Shown here piece after piece: positions 1 through 9,007 of a stretch of 64,000 nt of DNA. The position numbers and the translations under genes are program-made. Numbering within the stretch: position 1 is the stretch's first letter; every line of letters starts with the position of its first letter. The notes beneath the pieces were generated by a model, which did no database searches, had not been told where the DNA came from, and saw only the letters and a list, made by a program, of their open reading frames with translations. Source of the DNA: Pantoea rwandensis (GTDB taxonomy: Bacteria > Pseudomonadota > Gammaproteobacteria > Enterobacterales > Enterobacteriaceae); assembly GCF_000759475.1 (NCBI RefSeq), contig NZ_CP009454.1, forward strand, positions 1,364,001 to 1,428,000. The letters are read 5' to 3'.

Positions 1-1908
1 CAATTTGCCGTTGAGCAGATAGTCCCGATGCCAGAGTTTTAACGGCGTCTCCAGCGTGAAGGCGAACAGTATTTGATGCGACACGCGGCGCGGTAGCCAG
101 AAATCGAACTCATCGACGCCGTAATCGCCATCGTTAATCTGTCGCGTGCGTTTGGCGACGCGTGGATTGAGGCTGTTAAACACCATCATGACCCCGGGCA
201 GACGCTGCTGAGTGAGGGCCACTTCAATCGCCGGATTTTCTTCAAAGGCGATAAACAGATAACGATCGCAATCTGCACGGTAATCAAAACTCAGGCGGTA
301 GTTGCCCTGATCGTTAACCGTGAGTGTTTGGCTGGCGATGTGACGATCGCCGCAAGTGTTGGCCGGATTGTCACTGCTGAGCAGCGAAACCTGCATCTTC
401 TGCGTTTGTTTGGCACGCAGTTGCACGGTTAACGCAGGCAAACGTTCACCGGCTTTTAATGGCAGCAGCAGAGCACAGCGCGATTGCAGCGGCTGCCAAC
501 CGGCATCGGCGGGGAGATTGCTAAGCTGCAGAGTGCTGCTGACTTCGATCTGCGCATCGCGGGCCGGACTCAGCAATGGATGGCGTGGGATAAACGCACC
601 CTGACGCAGTAGTTGCTGCTGCAACTGTGTGACGCGATCTGGCTGCGCCAGCTGCGACGGCGTGAGTTGCTGCTGATGACAGATGGCCGCCGCACGACCC
701 ACCACTTCACCCAGTACGCCGCAGGTGCACATCACGCGTGCGCTGCCAAAGGCAACGTGGGTGGCTGAGATTAAACGACCGGTGAGCAGCATATTATCCA
801 GCGACTGGCTGTATAGCGCACGAAATGGAATGGTATAGGTGCCTTTGCTGTGGAACTGGCGGCAGCCATCGTGTTCGCTGTACACGCCATCGGCCGGATG
901 CAGGTCAATCGACCAGCCGCCGTAGGCAACGGCGTCGTAGTGATCGCGCTGTTCAATGATGTCCTGCTGACATAGTAACGTGTCACCGAGGAAGCGACGG
1001 CTTTCGCGCTTGCCGGGGATCAGGCCTACCCATTCGATGGTCAGGGTATCGGCATCCGGAAACTCGCCGGAGTTTTTAATGTAATCCCACACGCCCCAAA
1101 CAATTTTCCACAGCTCCCATTTGATGATTTCGCTTTCGTGCACCGTATCGAGCCGTCCGCCCCATTCCAGCCACCACAAATCGCAACCGTTAAGATCGGA
1201 GCTCAGGCGTTTGTAACGCGGAATGGCGGTAATCTCTTTAAGCGCAAAAGAGGGCGGGACAAAGCGAACCGGCTGCGAAGTGCGTTTGGTGTAGAAGTAG
1301 ATTGAGTGGCCGAGTTTGTGTCCAAAATGTTCGCCTGGCGCCATCTTTTCGCCAAATTCCTCAACAGTTTCCGCTCCCACACGATGCGCGGCACCCGCCA
1401 GATATCCCAGCACGCCATCGCCGCTGGCATCGATAAACTGGCTGGCGTTGACGTGGTAGCGTGTCTGATTAATGGCGTTAAAAGCTTGCACGGCTTGTAA
1501 GCGGCGGCCTTCTTTCGTGATATCGCTGACCACCGTGTTGAGCAGCAGCGTCACACCGGGTTGTGACTGCACCAAATCCAGCAGCACCATATCGAACAGC
1601 ACCGGGTTGCCCTCTTTGTTGCGCCACAGGTTTTCCTCCATGATCTCGCCCATGATGCCGCCTTCGCGCGCCCAGCGGTTGTTGTTGCCCATATGCGATG
1701 TTGCACCGTTGGCCCATAACCGCACTTCACTCGAGGCGTTGCCACCCAGCACCGGGCGATCCTGAACCAACACCACCTGCAATCCGTCACGCGCGGCGGC
1801 CAGTGCGGCACACACGCCCGCGAGCCCACCGCCCGCCACCAGCAGATCGGCCTGTAACTTTTGCTCTGGGAAGTGGCGCGCATTTTGCGAAGAGAAAGTC
1901 TGCATCAT
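1..1908 (-). CDS. FAD-dependent oxidoreductase, C-terminus cut by window edge
   Basis: The reading frame is open from the ATG at 1908 to base 1 without a stop, so 636 residues are present and the C-terminus is outside the window. A dinucleotide-binding motif GGGLAG lies at residues 26-31, followed by a QDRPVLGGNASSEVRLW segment typical of the FAD_oxidored (PF12831) family. The start is preceded by AGGAAG; a second ATG follows directly. There is no signal peptide or membrane segment, so it is probably cytoplasmic. The substrate is unknown. It is divergent from an IclR regulator only 56 bp away, and an ACS-type symporter lies beyond that, which suggests oxidation of an imported sugar acid or similar compound (inference). 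Confidence 0.85.
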   Translation of the reverse strand, partial: MMQTFSSQNARHFPEQKLQADLLVAGGGLAGVCAALAAARDGLQVVLVQDRPVLGGNASSEVRLWANGATSHMGNNNRWAREGGIMGEIMEENLWRNKEGNPVLFDMVLLDLVQSQPGVTLLLNTVVSDITKEGRRLQAVQAFNAINQTRYHVNASQFIDASGDGVLGYLAGAAHRVGAETVEEFGEKMAPGEHFGHKLGHSIYFYTKRTSQPVRFVPPSFALKEITAIPRYKRLSSDLNGCDLWWLEWGGRLDTVHESEIIKWELWKIVWGVWDYIKNSGEFPDADTLTIEWVGLIPGKRESRRFLGDTLLCQQDIIEQRDHYDAVAYGGWSIDLHPADGVYSEHDGCRQFHSKGTYTIPFRALYSQSLDNMLLTGRLISATHVAFGSARVMCTCGVLGEVVGRAAAICHQQQLTPSQLAQPDRVTQLQQQLLRQGAFIPRHPLLSPARDAQIEVSSTLQLSNLPADAGWQPLQSRCALLLPLKAGERLPALTVQLRAKQTQKMQVSLLSSDNPANTCGDRHIASQTLTVNDQGNYRLSFDYRADCDRYLFIAFEENPAIEVALTQQRLPGVMMVFNSLNPRVAKRTRQINDGDYGVDEFDFWLPRRVSHQILFAFTLETPLKLWHRDYLLNGKL

Positions 1909-1910
1909 TT

Positions 1911-1930
1911 GCTTCCTGTCATGCTGAAGC
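1911..1930. promoter_or_regulatory. Inverted repeat in the divergent FAD oxidoreductase/IclR promoter
   Basis: GCTTC (1911-1915) and GAAGC (1926-1930) form a 5-bp dyad with a 10-bp spacer. It lies in the 56-bp gap between the divergent oxidoreductase and iclR-type genes. It overlaps the ribosome binding region of the oxidoreductase. It could be an operator for the regulator, but a dyad this short can occur by chance. Confidence 0.25.
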
Positions 1931-1964
1931 TAAGATTGGAGTTTTGAGCGCCACAGGGTGAACT

Positions 1965-2663
1965 ATGTCTTCTCAACCCAACCAAAGCCTGATTGATGGG
2001 ATTCGCTGCTTGCAGTATTTGGTTTCCAGCGATAAAGCCGTGGGCTGCCGTGAACTGGCGCGACAGATGGACATGAACAGCACGCGCGTTAACCGCCTGT
2101 TGATGACCATGGCCTCGATTGGCCTGACGATTCAGGACGAACACCGCCGCTATTTGCCCGGCCCGGGGATTCATGCTCTGGCGGCGCAGGCGATTCGCGG
2201 CTCCTCGCTGTTTGCCCAGGCGCTGCCGCAACTGGAAGCACACGCGCCGCGCGACATTGTGGTGGCGCTGGGTGTGCTGTGGGAGGACCAGGTGATTTAC
2301 ATCTGGCACTCCGAACCGGGTGAGCGCACCAGTGCCAGCCAGGCGCTGGCCGGTTTCCGCATGCTGCCGGCGTGGCAGTCGGTGATTGGTGTGTCGCTGC
2401 TGGCGACAGAGAGTGATGAGCAGTTGCGTCCACGATTTACCGACGAACAGTGGGCGCAAATGGCGCCGTTGCTGGCGCGTAAGCGTGATGCAAACCATTT
2501 GATCTGGCACCGTGATGACGGCGAAATCAGCATGGCGCAGCCAATCAATAACAATCGCGCTGCGTTGGCGTTCGCCAAAATCTGGCAGGCCGACGACGCA
2601 CATCTGCAGCAGCGGGTGACGCAGTTGCACTCGCTGGCGCAAGTGCTGATCAGTGCGCGCTGA
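1965..2663 (+). CDS. IclR-family transcriptional regulator
   Basis: 232-residue protein with an N-terminal winged helix-turn-helix (about residues 5-65, including CRELARQMDMNSTRVNRLL) and a C-terminal IclR effector domain with the usual 'S..AG.R.L..W.S' type region. IclR proteins normally repress or activate neighbouring catabolic genes in response to an aromatic or carboxylate ligand. Here the gene is divergent from the oxidoreductase and its last 14 bases overlap the convergent 3' end of the MFS gene. The likely job is control of both neighbours (inference). The ligand cannot be told from sequence. Confidence 0.85.
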   Translation: MSSQPNQSLIDGIRCLQYLVSSDKAVGCRELARQMDMNSTRVNRLLMTMASIGLTIQDEHRRYLPGPGIHALAAQAIRGSSLFAQALPQLEAHAPRDIVVALGVLWEDQVIYIWHSEPGERTSASQALAGFRMLPAWQSVIGVSLLATESDEQLRPRFTDEQWAQMAPLLARKRDANHLIWHRDDGEISMAQPINNNRAALAFAKIWQADDAHLQQRVTQLHSLAQVLISAR

Positions 2664-3957
2664 CATGCTCGATTTTCCCGACCACGAACAGATAGCTGCA
2701 AATGCCTATCGCCGCCAGCACGGCAATAAAGCCGAGTGCTGGCGCGAAATTATCGCCATCGATCAGCGCGCCAATGGCAATCGGCACCACAATAGCGGAA
2801 AGCGCGCCGGTGAAATTGAATACGCCGCCCGCTAAGCCAATCAGATGGCGAGGTGCCAGTGCGGTGACAAACACCCAGGTGATGGTCGCGAGGCCGTTGC
2901 CAAAAAACGCCAGCGACATAAACAGCACGATGAGCGTGGAGTCGTCGGTGTAATTGGCACCAAGAATAAACAGCGTCAGGAACAGGCCAAGGATGACCGG
3001 CAGTTTACGCGCCACGCTGGGCGACACGCCTCGCCGTATCATGCGATCCGAAGCGAAACCTGCCAGCAGTACGCCACAGAAAGCGGCGAAGTAGGGCACG
3101 GAAGCCACATAGCCGCTTTTAATGAAGCCCATATGGCGATACTCCACCAGATAGGTCGGGAACCAGGTGAGGAAGAACCAAAAGGTGGCTGAGATAGTAA
3201 ACTGGCCGATATAGATACCCACCAGTTTGCGGCTGCGGAACATTTGTGCCAGAACGGCCCAGCGGGCCTTCGGCTGCTGCGTGTGCTGACGGCTCTCGAG
3301 TAAGGCACCGTTGCTGCGCAGATAGTTTAATTCGGCTTCTGACACGCCTTTATGCTCATGTGGCTCACGGTAAAGCAGATACCACACCAACGCCCAAATC
3401 ATCCCGGTCACACCGGTAATCAGAAACAGACCGCGCCAGCCAAACGCATCCTGTACGTGGAACAGCAGCGGCGTCATGCAGGCGAGTCCCACAAACTGGG
3501 CCGAGGAGTAAATGCCGATGGCGCTGGCACGCTCCTGTTCCGGGAACCAGCTGGAAATCACGCGGTTATTCGAAGGCATTACCGGCGCTTCAAAGGCACC
3601 GACGCCCAGGCGCAAGCCAAACAGCGCACCAAAGCTGTTGGCGAGCGCATGCAGGGCAGTGATTAATGACCAGGCAAACAGGCCCACGCCATACACCAGA
3701 CGCGCGCCGAGACGATCGATCAGAAAGCCGCCGGGGATCTGCAGCGCAGCATAGATCCAGCCAAATGCTGAGAAGATCAACCCCATCTCCATTGGCGTAA
3801 AGCGCAATTCGCCGGCCATTTGCGTGGCGGCCACAGAGAGATTGGTACGATCCATGTAGTTGATGATGATGTTGATAAACACCAGACCCAGCATCAGGAA
3901 TCGCGTCCGTCCGGCGCGAACGGCAATGGCGCTTTGGCTAATTGGCTGCTCTGTCAT
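2650..3957 (-). CDS. MFS transporter, anion:cation symporter (ACS) type
   Basis: 435-residue inner-membrane protein with about twelve hydrophobic segments. The first-helix motif NYMDRTNLSVAA and the IPGGFLIDRLGAR loop are typical of the ACS family, whose members import D-glucarate, galactonate, hexuronates or phthalate with protons. The ATG at 3957 is preferred because GGGGAG stands 6 to 11 bases upstream; an ATG five codons earlier (3972) has no such site. The gene is convergent with the IclR gene and may be a sugar-acid importer feeding the FAD oxidoreductase. Substrate is inferred only from the family. Confidence 0.85.
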   Translation of the reverse strand: MTEQPISQSAIAVRAGRTRFLMLGLVFINIIINYMDRTNLSVAATQMAGELRFTPMEMGLIFSAFGWIYAALQIPGGFLIDRLGARLVYGVGLFAWSLITALHALANSFGALFGLRLGVGAFEAPVMPSNNRVISSWFPEQERASAIGIYSSAQFVGLACMTPLLFHVQDAFGWRGLFLITGVTGMIWALVWYLLYREPHEHKGVSEAELNYLRSNGALLESRQHTQQPKARWAVLAQMFRSRKLVGIYIGQFTISATFWFFLTWFPTYLVEYRHMGFIKSGYVASVPYFAAFCGVLLAGFASDRMIRRGVSPSVARKLPVILGLFLTLFILGANYTDDSTLIVLFMSLAFFGNGLATITWVFVTALAPRHLIGLAGGVFNFTGALSAIVVPIAIGALIDGDNFAPALGFIAVLAAIGICSYLFVVGKIEHVSAH

Positions 3958-3984
3958 ACCACAACTCCCCATAAGGCTAGAATT

Positions 3985-4001
3985 GTTTCTTTAATAGAAA
4001 C
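3985..4001. promoter_or_regulatory. Candidate operator upstream of the MFS symporter
   Basis: GTTTCT (3985-3990) and AGAAAC (3996-4001) form a perfect 6-bp dyad around TTAAT. The centre is about 35 bp upstream of the MFS start codon. IclR-family operators are often short A/T-rich dyads of this size. Binding by the local IclR protein is inference. Confidence 0.35.
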
Positions 4002-4175
4002 ACCAAGGCAAAATTTCCGCGAATCCGTTAATCTGGTTTTGCGATCGCGGATACGTTAATACCGTCGTTATCCGAACTTTTTGGTGATTTCAAACTCAGA
4101 CCATCACGCATAGTAATGTGTTTTAGGTTTAGCCATAGTGGCGACCTGTAAATTGAACCTTCAAGGAGGACTTTC

Positions 4176-4907
4176 GTGAAACTGAAAGCACTGGCGCTGG
4201 CCGCCGTAATGAGCACGGGCGTAATGTCAGCGATGGTACACGCGGGTGAAGTCCCGAATGGCCCGCATGTCGTCACCTCTGGTCAGGCAAGCGTAGATGC
4301 CCGTCCTGATATCGCGACACTCTCCATCGTGGTGAATGTTTCCTCGAAAGATGCGGCTGATGCGAAAAAACAAGCTGATGACCGCGTGGCGCAATATTTC
4401 GATTTCCTGCAAAAGAACGGTATCGAGAAGAAAGATATTGATGCGGCAAACCTGAGCACGCAACCGGAGTATGACTACACCAAAGAAGGCAAGTCGGTAC
4501 TAAAAGGCTATCGTGCGGTGCGCCAGGTGCAGGTAACGTTACGTCAGCTGGATAAACTGAATGAGTTACTGGACGGTGCGCTGAAATCTGGCCTGAACGA
4601 AATCCGTTCGGTGGAGCTGGGTGTAGCGAATGCCGATGCCTATAAAGATCAGGCACGCAAAGCCGCGATTGCTAACGCCACTCAGCAGGCCGGTGCACTG
4701 GCAGAAGGCTTCAACGCGAAATTAGGCCCGGTGTACAGCATCCGCTATCACGTGGCGAACTACCAGCCAATGCCAATGGCGCGCATGTATAAAGCGGCTG
4801 CGGCCCCTGCGGATACCACCGCGCAGCAGACTTATGAGCAGCAGAGCATTCACTTTGACGATCAGGTTGATGTGGTGTTCGAGATCAAGCCGAATACCGC
4901 TCAGTAA
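4176..4907 (+). CDS. yggE: SIMPL-domain periplasmic protein YggE (oxidative stress)
   Basis: 243-residue protein very similar to E. coli YggE. It begins with a cleavable signal peptide (about residues 1-23, ending VHA) followed by one SIMPL domain (DUF541). AAGGAGGAC directly before the ATG gives a strong ribosome site. YggE is periplasmic; in E. coli it lowers intracellular oxidant levels and forms a ring-shaped oligomer, but no catalytic activity is known. The gene sits next to argP as part of the conserved core order. The E. coli neighbour argO is not found here. Function is by homology. Confidence 0.93.
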   Translation: MKLKALALAAVMSTGVMSAMVHAGEVPNGPHVVTSGQASVDARPDIATLSIVVNVSSKDAADAKKQADDRVAQYFDFLQKNGIEKKDIDAANLSTQPEYDYTKEGKSVLKGYRAVRQVQVTLRQLDKLNELLDGALKSGLNEIRSVELGVANADAYKDQARKAAIANATQQAGALAEGFNAKLGPVYSIRYHVANYQPMPMARMYKAAAAPADTTAQQTYEQQSIHFDDQVDVVFEIKPNTAQ

Positions 4908-4922
4908 TCTGATGTGTTGAAT

Positions 4923-4996
4923 CGTAGCGGCGTGATTGAACGCGCTGATTGGCGGTGGAACTGCCGTTCATTTACGCAATCAATTAAGCCGCTACG
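4923..4996. repeat. REP-like long imperfect palindrome between yggE and argP
   Basis: CGTAGCGGC at 4923-4931 pairs with GCCGCTACG at 4988-4996. Inside these arms are GATTG/CAATC and a GGCGGT/ACTGCC hairpin with one G-U pair. The left part (4924-4950) matches 47963-47989 at nearly every position, so it is a copy of a dispersed element. It lies between convergent genes, where it could act as a transcription terminator or mRNA-stabilising structure. Confidence 0.7.
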
Positions 4997-5013
4997 TTAA
5001 TCTGCATTTGGGC

Positions 5014-5919
5014 TTATGCCGCCGCCGTATCCTGACGCAACACGCGATGACCGTGTGCGATCAACGCATCCGTCACGCTGCGCATCAAACGGCTCTCTGG
5101 CGCGAAGCGGTGCCAGTAAAGCATGCGGCGCTGGTACAGGCCTGGCGTCAAATCCACCAAATCACCTTGCGCCAGTTCTCGCTCAATCTGTAAGTGTGGG
5201 ATCATACAGCACACTGAACCCTGACGCGCCAACTGCACAAAGGCTTCCGACGAATTAACGATGTGGCACGGTACGCTGCCCGGTGACAGATCGAAGTTCT
5301 GCTGTAAAAACGCCTGATGCATATCATCCAGATGGTCAAACGCCACCGCAGGGGCTTTCAACAAAGCAGAGCGCGTGACGCCATTCGGGAAGTAGCGCGC
5401 AGCGAAATCTGGCGACGCGCAGAACAGATAATCCAGTGCACCCAACTGATCCACCAGACAACTCGGCAGCGGCTGCGGCTGGATACTGACGGCGCCGACC
5501 ACTTCACCGCGACGCAGGCGTTCCTGGGTACGGGTTTCATCTTCTACCTGCAAATTCAGGCGCACCGGCGAATCGGCCAGCACGTCTTTCAGTGCAGGCA
5601 GCAGCCAGGTCGCCAGACTGTCGGCGTTGACCGCCAGTGACAGCAGCAGTGGCGTCGTGCCGCCGTTGTCATCACCCAGCCACTCTTCTTCCAGCAACTC
5701 CACCTGATGTAGCAGCGCCAGCAGTTTTTGTCCTTGCTCGGTCGGACGCGGCGGTACGGTGCGCACCAGCAGCGGCTGACCAAATAAATTTTCCAGCTGT
5801 TTAATGCGCTGTGACACCGCAGACTGCGTGATGCAGAGTTTTTGGGCCGCACGCTCAAAACCGCGCTCGCGAATCACAGCATCCAGCGCCTGAAGCGTTC
5901 GATAATCCGGGCGTTTCAT
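5014..5919 (-). CDS. argP: LysR-family regulator ArgP (IciA)
   Basis: 301-residue LysR-type regulator almost identical in pattern to E. coli ArgP. The start [15 protein letters not shown] matches the known N-terminus and has GAGAG upstream; a longer frame upstream is not used. The winged HTH covers about residues 18-40 ([17 protein letters not shown]), followed by a periplasmic-binding-type effector domain. ArgP binds arginine or lysine and activates argO, dapB, lysC and other genes; it was first described as IciA, an inhibitor of replication initiation in vitro. It is divergent from rpiA. Confidence 0.95.
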   Translation of the reverse strand: MKRPDYRTLQALDAVIRERGFERAAQKLCITQSAVSQRIKQLENLFGQPLLVRTVPPRPTEQGQKLLALLHQVELLEEEWLGDDNGGTTPLLLSLAVNADSLATWLLPALKDVLADSPVRLNLQVEDETRTQERLRRGEVVGAVSIQPQPLPSCLVDQLGALDYLFCASPDFAARYFPNGVTRSALLKAPAVAFDHLDDMHQAFLQQNFDLSPGSVPCHIVNSSEAFVQLARQGSVCCMIPHLQIERELAQGDLVDLTPGLYQRRMLYWHRFAPESRLMRSVTDALIAHGHRVLRQDTAAA

Positions 5920-6100
5920 TGTTGTTCTCTCTCGTTCAGGATGGAAAGTACTATGCCACAAAACGGTCATATTGTGCTGCGGCGGATTTTTGCGGGCTGG
6001 CTTCCAAAGGCTTAAATCGATGCGTTAACAGCCGCGCATTTTCACGACGCCTTGTTTTATACTACGCGCACTTCGATGTCGCACAGGTTTTAAACATACC

Positions 6101-6760
6101 ATGACCCAGGATGAACTGAAAAAAGCGGTTGGTTGGGCAGCACTGCAATACGTGCAACCCGGCACCATTGTTGGCGTTGGCACCGGTTCAACAGCGGCGC
6201 ATTTTATTGATGCGCTTGGCACCATGAAAGATCAAATTGAAGGCGCGGTCTCCAGTTCGGAAGCCTCGACGGAAAAACTCAAAGCCCTGGGAATTCCGGT
6301 TTTTGATCTGAATAACGTCGATGAACTGTCGGTTTACGTTGATGGCGCGGACGAGATTAATCCACAGATGCAGATGATCAAAGGCGGCGGCGCAGCGCTG
6401 ACGCGTGAGAAAATTGTCGCAGCCGTGGCGAAAAAGTTTATCTGCATTGCGGATGCCTCCAAAGAGGTGGACGTGTTGGGCAATTTCCCGTTGCCGGTGG
6501 AAGTGATTCCGATGGCGCGCGCGTTTGTTGCGCGTGAACTGGTGAAGCTGGGCGGCCAACCTGAGTATCGTCAGAATGTGGTGACCGACAACGGCAACAT
6601 TATTCTCGACGTGCATAATCTGCGTATTCTCGACCCGATTGCATTGGAAAAAACCATCAATGCACTGCCGGGCGTGGTCACCGTTGGCTTGTTTGCCGCG
6701 CGTGGCGCTGATGTTGCCTTAATCGGCACAGCAGATGGCGTGAAAACCATCACTTATTGA
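6101..6760 (+). CDS. rpiA: Ribose-5-phosphate isomerase A
   Basis: 219 residues, the same length as E. coli RpiA and colinear with it. It interconverts ribose 5-phosphate and ribulose 5-phosphate in the non-oxidative pentose phosphate pathway, in the cytoplasm. Visible motifs are the phosphate loop GTGSTAAHF (from residue 27), VDGADEI with Asp81 and Asp84, and [10 protein letters not shown] with Lys94 and the catalytic Glu103. The ribosome site is poor. The gene has its own hairpin terminator (6776-6803) and faces argP. Confidence 0.96.
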   Translation: MTQDELKKAVGWAALQYVQPGTIVGVGTGSTAAHFIDALGTMKDQIEGAVSSSEASTEKLKALGIPVFDLNNVDELSVYVDGADEINPQMQMIKGGGAALTREKIVAAVAKKFICIADASKEVDVLGNFPLPVEVIPMARAFVARELVKLGGQPEYRQNVVTDNGNIILDVHNLRILDPIALEKTINALPGVVTVGLFAARGADVALIGTADGVKTITY

Positions 6761-6775
6761 TCTGATAGCGTACTC

Positions 6776-6803
6776 ACCGGCGCGTGTGCTGCGCCGGTTA
6801 TTT
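6776..6803 (+). terminator. Intrinsic terminator of rpiA
   Basis: ACCGGCGC (6776-6783) pairs with GCGCCGGT (6791-6798) around a 7-base loop, followed by TATTT. It lies 16 bases after the rpiA stop codon. Confidence 0.75.
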
Positions 6804-6841
6804 CCATCTGCAAAACATCTTTTCTTGCTGGGGTGAAATTT

Positions 6842-6857
6842 GGTGACTTATGTCACA
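6842..6857. promoter_or_regulatory. CRP-like site upstream of serA
   Basis: GGTGA-CTTATG-TCACA differs from the CRP consensus TGTGA-N6-TCACA at one position. It lies about 195 bp upstream of the serA start codon, in the 290-bp rpiA-serA gap, which holds no gene. Cyclic-AMP/CRP and Lrp control of serA is known in E. coli; use of this particular site is inference. Confidence 0.5.
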
Positions 6858-7050
6858 AAAGATTCATCAACAGCAGGTTCGTACTTCGGCGCACTCGCAT
6901 CCCACGATTTTGTACGGCTTTGTGCTGCCTCAACGTGGGCGCGTGCTGGCGGTCAGGCAATCGTTTGTATTGCCGCGCTCGAAATTTTTGATATTTTGGC
7001 AGAAGGCTACCTTATGGTAGTCCTCGTTGAATTCTGAATAGGGTCGGGAA

Positions 7051-8289
7051 ATGGCAAAGGTATCACTGGAAAAAGACAAGATTAAGTTCCTGCTGGTGGA
7101 AGGCGTTCACCAGAGTGCACTGGATAATCTGCGTGCTGCGGGTTACACCAACATCGAATTCCATAAAGGGGCACTGGATGCGGAGTCGCTGAAGTCCTCC
7201 ATCCGCGATGCGCACTTCATTGGTATCCGTTCCCGCACCCAACTGACCGAAGAGATCTTTGCGGCGGCCGAAAAGCTGGTCGCGGTAGGCTGCTTCTGCA
7301 TCGGTACTAACCAGGTTGATCTGAATGCTGCTGCAAAACGCGGTGTGCCGGTCTTCAATGCACCATTCTCTAATACCCGTTCGGTAGCCGAACTGGTGAT
7401 CGGCGAAATGCTGCTGATGCTGCGCGGGATCCCTGAAGCAAACGCCAAAGCACACCGTGGTATCTGGAACAAAGTGGCGAACGGCTCGTTCGAAGCGCGT
7501 GGTAAGAAGCTGGGCATCATTGGCTACGGCCATATCGGGATGCAGCTTGGCGTGCTGGCAGAAGGCCTGGGCATGCACGTGTTCTTCTACGACATCGAGA
7601 CCAAATTACCGCTGGGTAATGCGACTCAGGTTCGTCACCTGTCTGATCTGCTTAACATGAGCGACGTGGTCAGCCTGCACGTTCCAGAAAATGCCTCAAC
7701 GCAGAATATGATTGGCGCAGACGAGTTGGCGCTGATGAAGCCGGGCGCACTGCTGATTAACGCCGCACGCGGAACCGTGATTGATATTCCAGCCCTGTGC
7801 AACGCCCTGGCGAACAAGCATCTCTCCGGTGCGGCCATCGACGTCTTCCCGGTTGAACCGGCGACCAACAGCGATCCGTTCAACTCACCGCTGTGCGAGT
7901 TTGATAACGTGATCCTGACGCCACATATCGGGGGCTCCACTCAGGAAGCTCAGGAAAACATCGGCCTGGAAGTCTCGGGCAAGCTGGCGAAATACTCTGA
8001 CAACGGTTCTACGCTGTCCGCCGTTAACTTCCCGGAAGTGTCCCTGCCGATGCATGCTGCCAGCGCCAGCCGCTTGCTGCACATCCATGAGAACCGCCCA
8101 GGCGTGTTGACCGCGATTAACCAGATCTTTGCCGAGCAGGGCATCAACATTGCCGCTCAGTATCTGCAGACCTCGCCGGTGATGGGTTATGTGGTTATCG
8201 ATATCGATGCAGAAGAAGATGTGGCGGAAAAAGCGCTGCAGCTGATGAAAGCGATTCCGGGCACCATTCGCGCCCGCCTGCTGTACTGA
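7051..8289 (+). CDS. serA: D-3-phosphoglycerate dehydrogenase
   Basis: 412 residues (E. coli 410). It catalyses the NAD-dependent first step of serine synthesis, 3-phosphoglycerate to phosphohydroxypyruvate. The Rossmann motif GYGHIGMQLG is present, as are the catalytic arginine (AARGTVID), glutamate (DVFPVEP) and histidine (LTPHIGGST). The last 70 or so residues are an ACT domain that binds serine for feedback inhibition, starting near LLHIHENRPG. The C-terminal coding sequence is repeated twice more immediately downstream (8292-8367), outside the gene. Transcription probably ends at the shared terminator at 8373. Confidence 0.97.
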   Translation: MAKVSLEKDKIKFLLVEGVHQSALDNLRAAGYTNIEFHKGALDAESLKSSIRDAHFIGIRSRTQLTEEIFAAAEKLVAVGCFCIGTNQVDLNAAAKRGVPVFNAPFSNTRSVAELVIGEMLLMLRGIPEANAKAHRGIWNKVANGSFEARGKKLGIIGYGHIGMQLGVLAEGLGMHVFFYDIETKLPLGNATQVRHLSDLLNMSDVVSLHVPENASTQNMIGADELALMKPGALLINAARGTVIDIPALCNALANKHLSGAAIDVFPVEPATNSDPFNSPLCEFDNVILTPHIGGSTQEAQENIGLEVSGKLAKYSDNGSTLSAVNFPEVSLPMHAASASRLLHIHENRPGVLTAINQIFAEQGINIAAQYLQTSPVMGYVVIDIDAEEDVAEKALQLMKAIPGTIRARLLY

Positions 8290-8367
8290 TGATTCAGGGC
8301 ACCTTGCGTGCCCGTCTGCTGTGTTGATGATTCAGGGCACCTTGCGTGCCCGTTCATCTTGCTGATT
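8254..8367 (+). repeat. Three 38-bp tandem copies of the serA 3' end
   Basis: The last 35 coding bases of serA plus its stop (8254-8291) are followed by a 38-bp near copy (8292-8329) and a third, more diverged copy (8330-8367). Copies 1 and 2 both spell a GTxRARLL peptide and a stop codon. The unit is not a multiple of three, and copies 2 and 3 lie after the serA stop, so the protein is unaffected. Confidence 0.8.
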
Positions 8368-8372
8368 GATCA

Positions 8373-8403
8373 GGGCGCCACCTCAATTGGCGCCCTTTGT
8401 TTT
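8373..8403. terminator. Bidirectional terminator between serA and fau
   Basis: GGGCGCCA (8373-8380) pairs with TGGCGCCC (8388-8395) over a 7-base loop, then TTTGTTTT. On the other strand the stem lies just after the fau stop codon, so it may serve both convergent genes. Confidence 0.8.
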
Positions 8404-9007
8404 ATCGCTCGGCGCTATCCCACTGCCACAGCTTTGACGGCGTTAAAATAGCAGGCAAAGGGACATCCCATGCCGCGACTGGCAATGTCTCAACACGCTG
8501 GCAATCGTGCGTAATGCCCATCGGTAAAAAGCCATGCTGTTGCCAGTGCTGCAGGGTGCGATCGTAAAAACCTCCCCCCATACCCAATCGCTGACCCTGG
8601 TGGTCAAATGCCACTAACGGCACCAGCATCACATCCAACTGATCGAGTGTGGCCATCTGCGTGATATCCAGCGGCGGTTCAGGGATGCGCAATTTGTTTG
8701 GGGCCAGTGACGTCTCAGGCGTGTAACGCAGGAACAGCAGATGCCCGGGAGCGAAAGGATGCAGTACCGGCAAATAAACCTGCTTTTTCTGTTGCCACAG
8801 CTTGGCAATCAGCGGGCGGGTGTTGATTTCGCCATCGACAGATAAAAACAGCGCGATGCGTTGGGCATTAGCGATAGGCGCAAAGTTAATAGCGTGCTCG
8901 GCGAGCAGATCGGCAGCTTGCTCCTGCTGTTCAGGCGTAAGGTTGCGGCGCAGATGGCGCACATGCTGGCGGATGTCCTGGCGATCAAGTAGGGAAGGTG
9001 CGGTCAT
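8402..9007 (-). CDS. fau: 5-formyltetrahydrofolate cyclo-ligase
   Basis: 201-residue cytoplasmic enzyme of the YgfA/MTHFS family. It converts 5-formyltetrahydrofolate to 5,10-methenyltetrahydrofolate using ATP, recovering a folate side product of serine/glycine metabolism. The hallmark GQRLGMGGGFYDRTL motif and the PLVAFD segment are present. It lies downstream of the 6S RNA gene on the same strand; in E. coli the two are co-transcribed, and the arrangement is the same here. Alternative symbols are ygfA and fthC. Confidence 0.95.
   Translation of the reverse strand: MTAPSLLDRQDIRQHVRHLRRNLTPEQQEQAADLLAEHAINFAPIANAQRIALFLSVDGEINTRPLIAKLWQQKKQVYLPVLHPFAPGHLLFLRYTPETSLAPNKLRIPEPPLDITQMATLDQLDVMLVPLVAFDHQGQRLGMGGGFYDRTLQHWQQHGFLPMGITHDCQRVETLPVAAWDVPLPAILTPSKLWQWDSAER

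Noticed and set aside
1905..2666. Open frame of 253 codons opposite the IclR-type gene
   Set aside because: The plus strand encodes a clear HTH regulator; the opposite frame is rich in His/Gln/Arg and shows no domain.
6840..7037. Small open frame between rpiA and serA
   Set aside because: No ribosome site and no family resemblance, and a CRP-like site overlaps its start; it is more likely the serA promoter region.
8292..8367. A duplicated partial serA pseudogene
   Set aside because: Only 38-bp units of the extreme 3' end are repeated; this is a short tandem duplication, not a gene copy.
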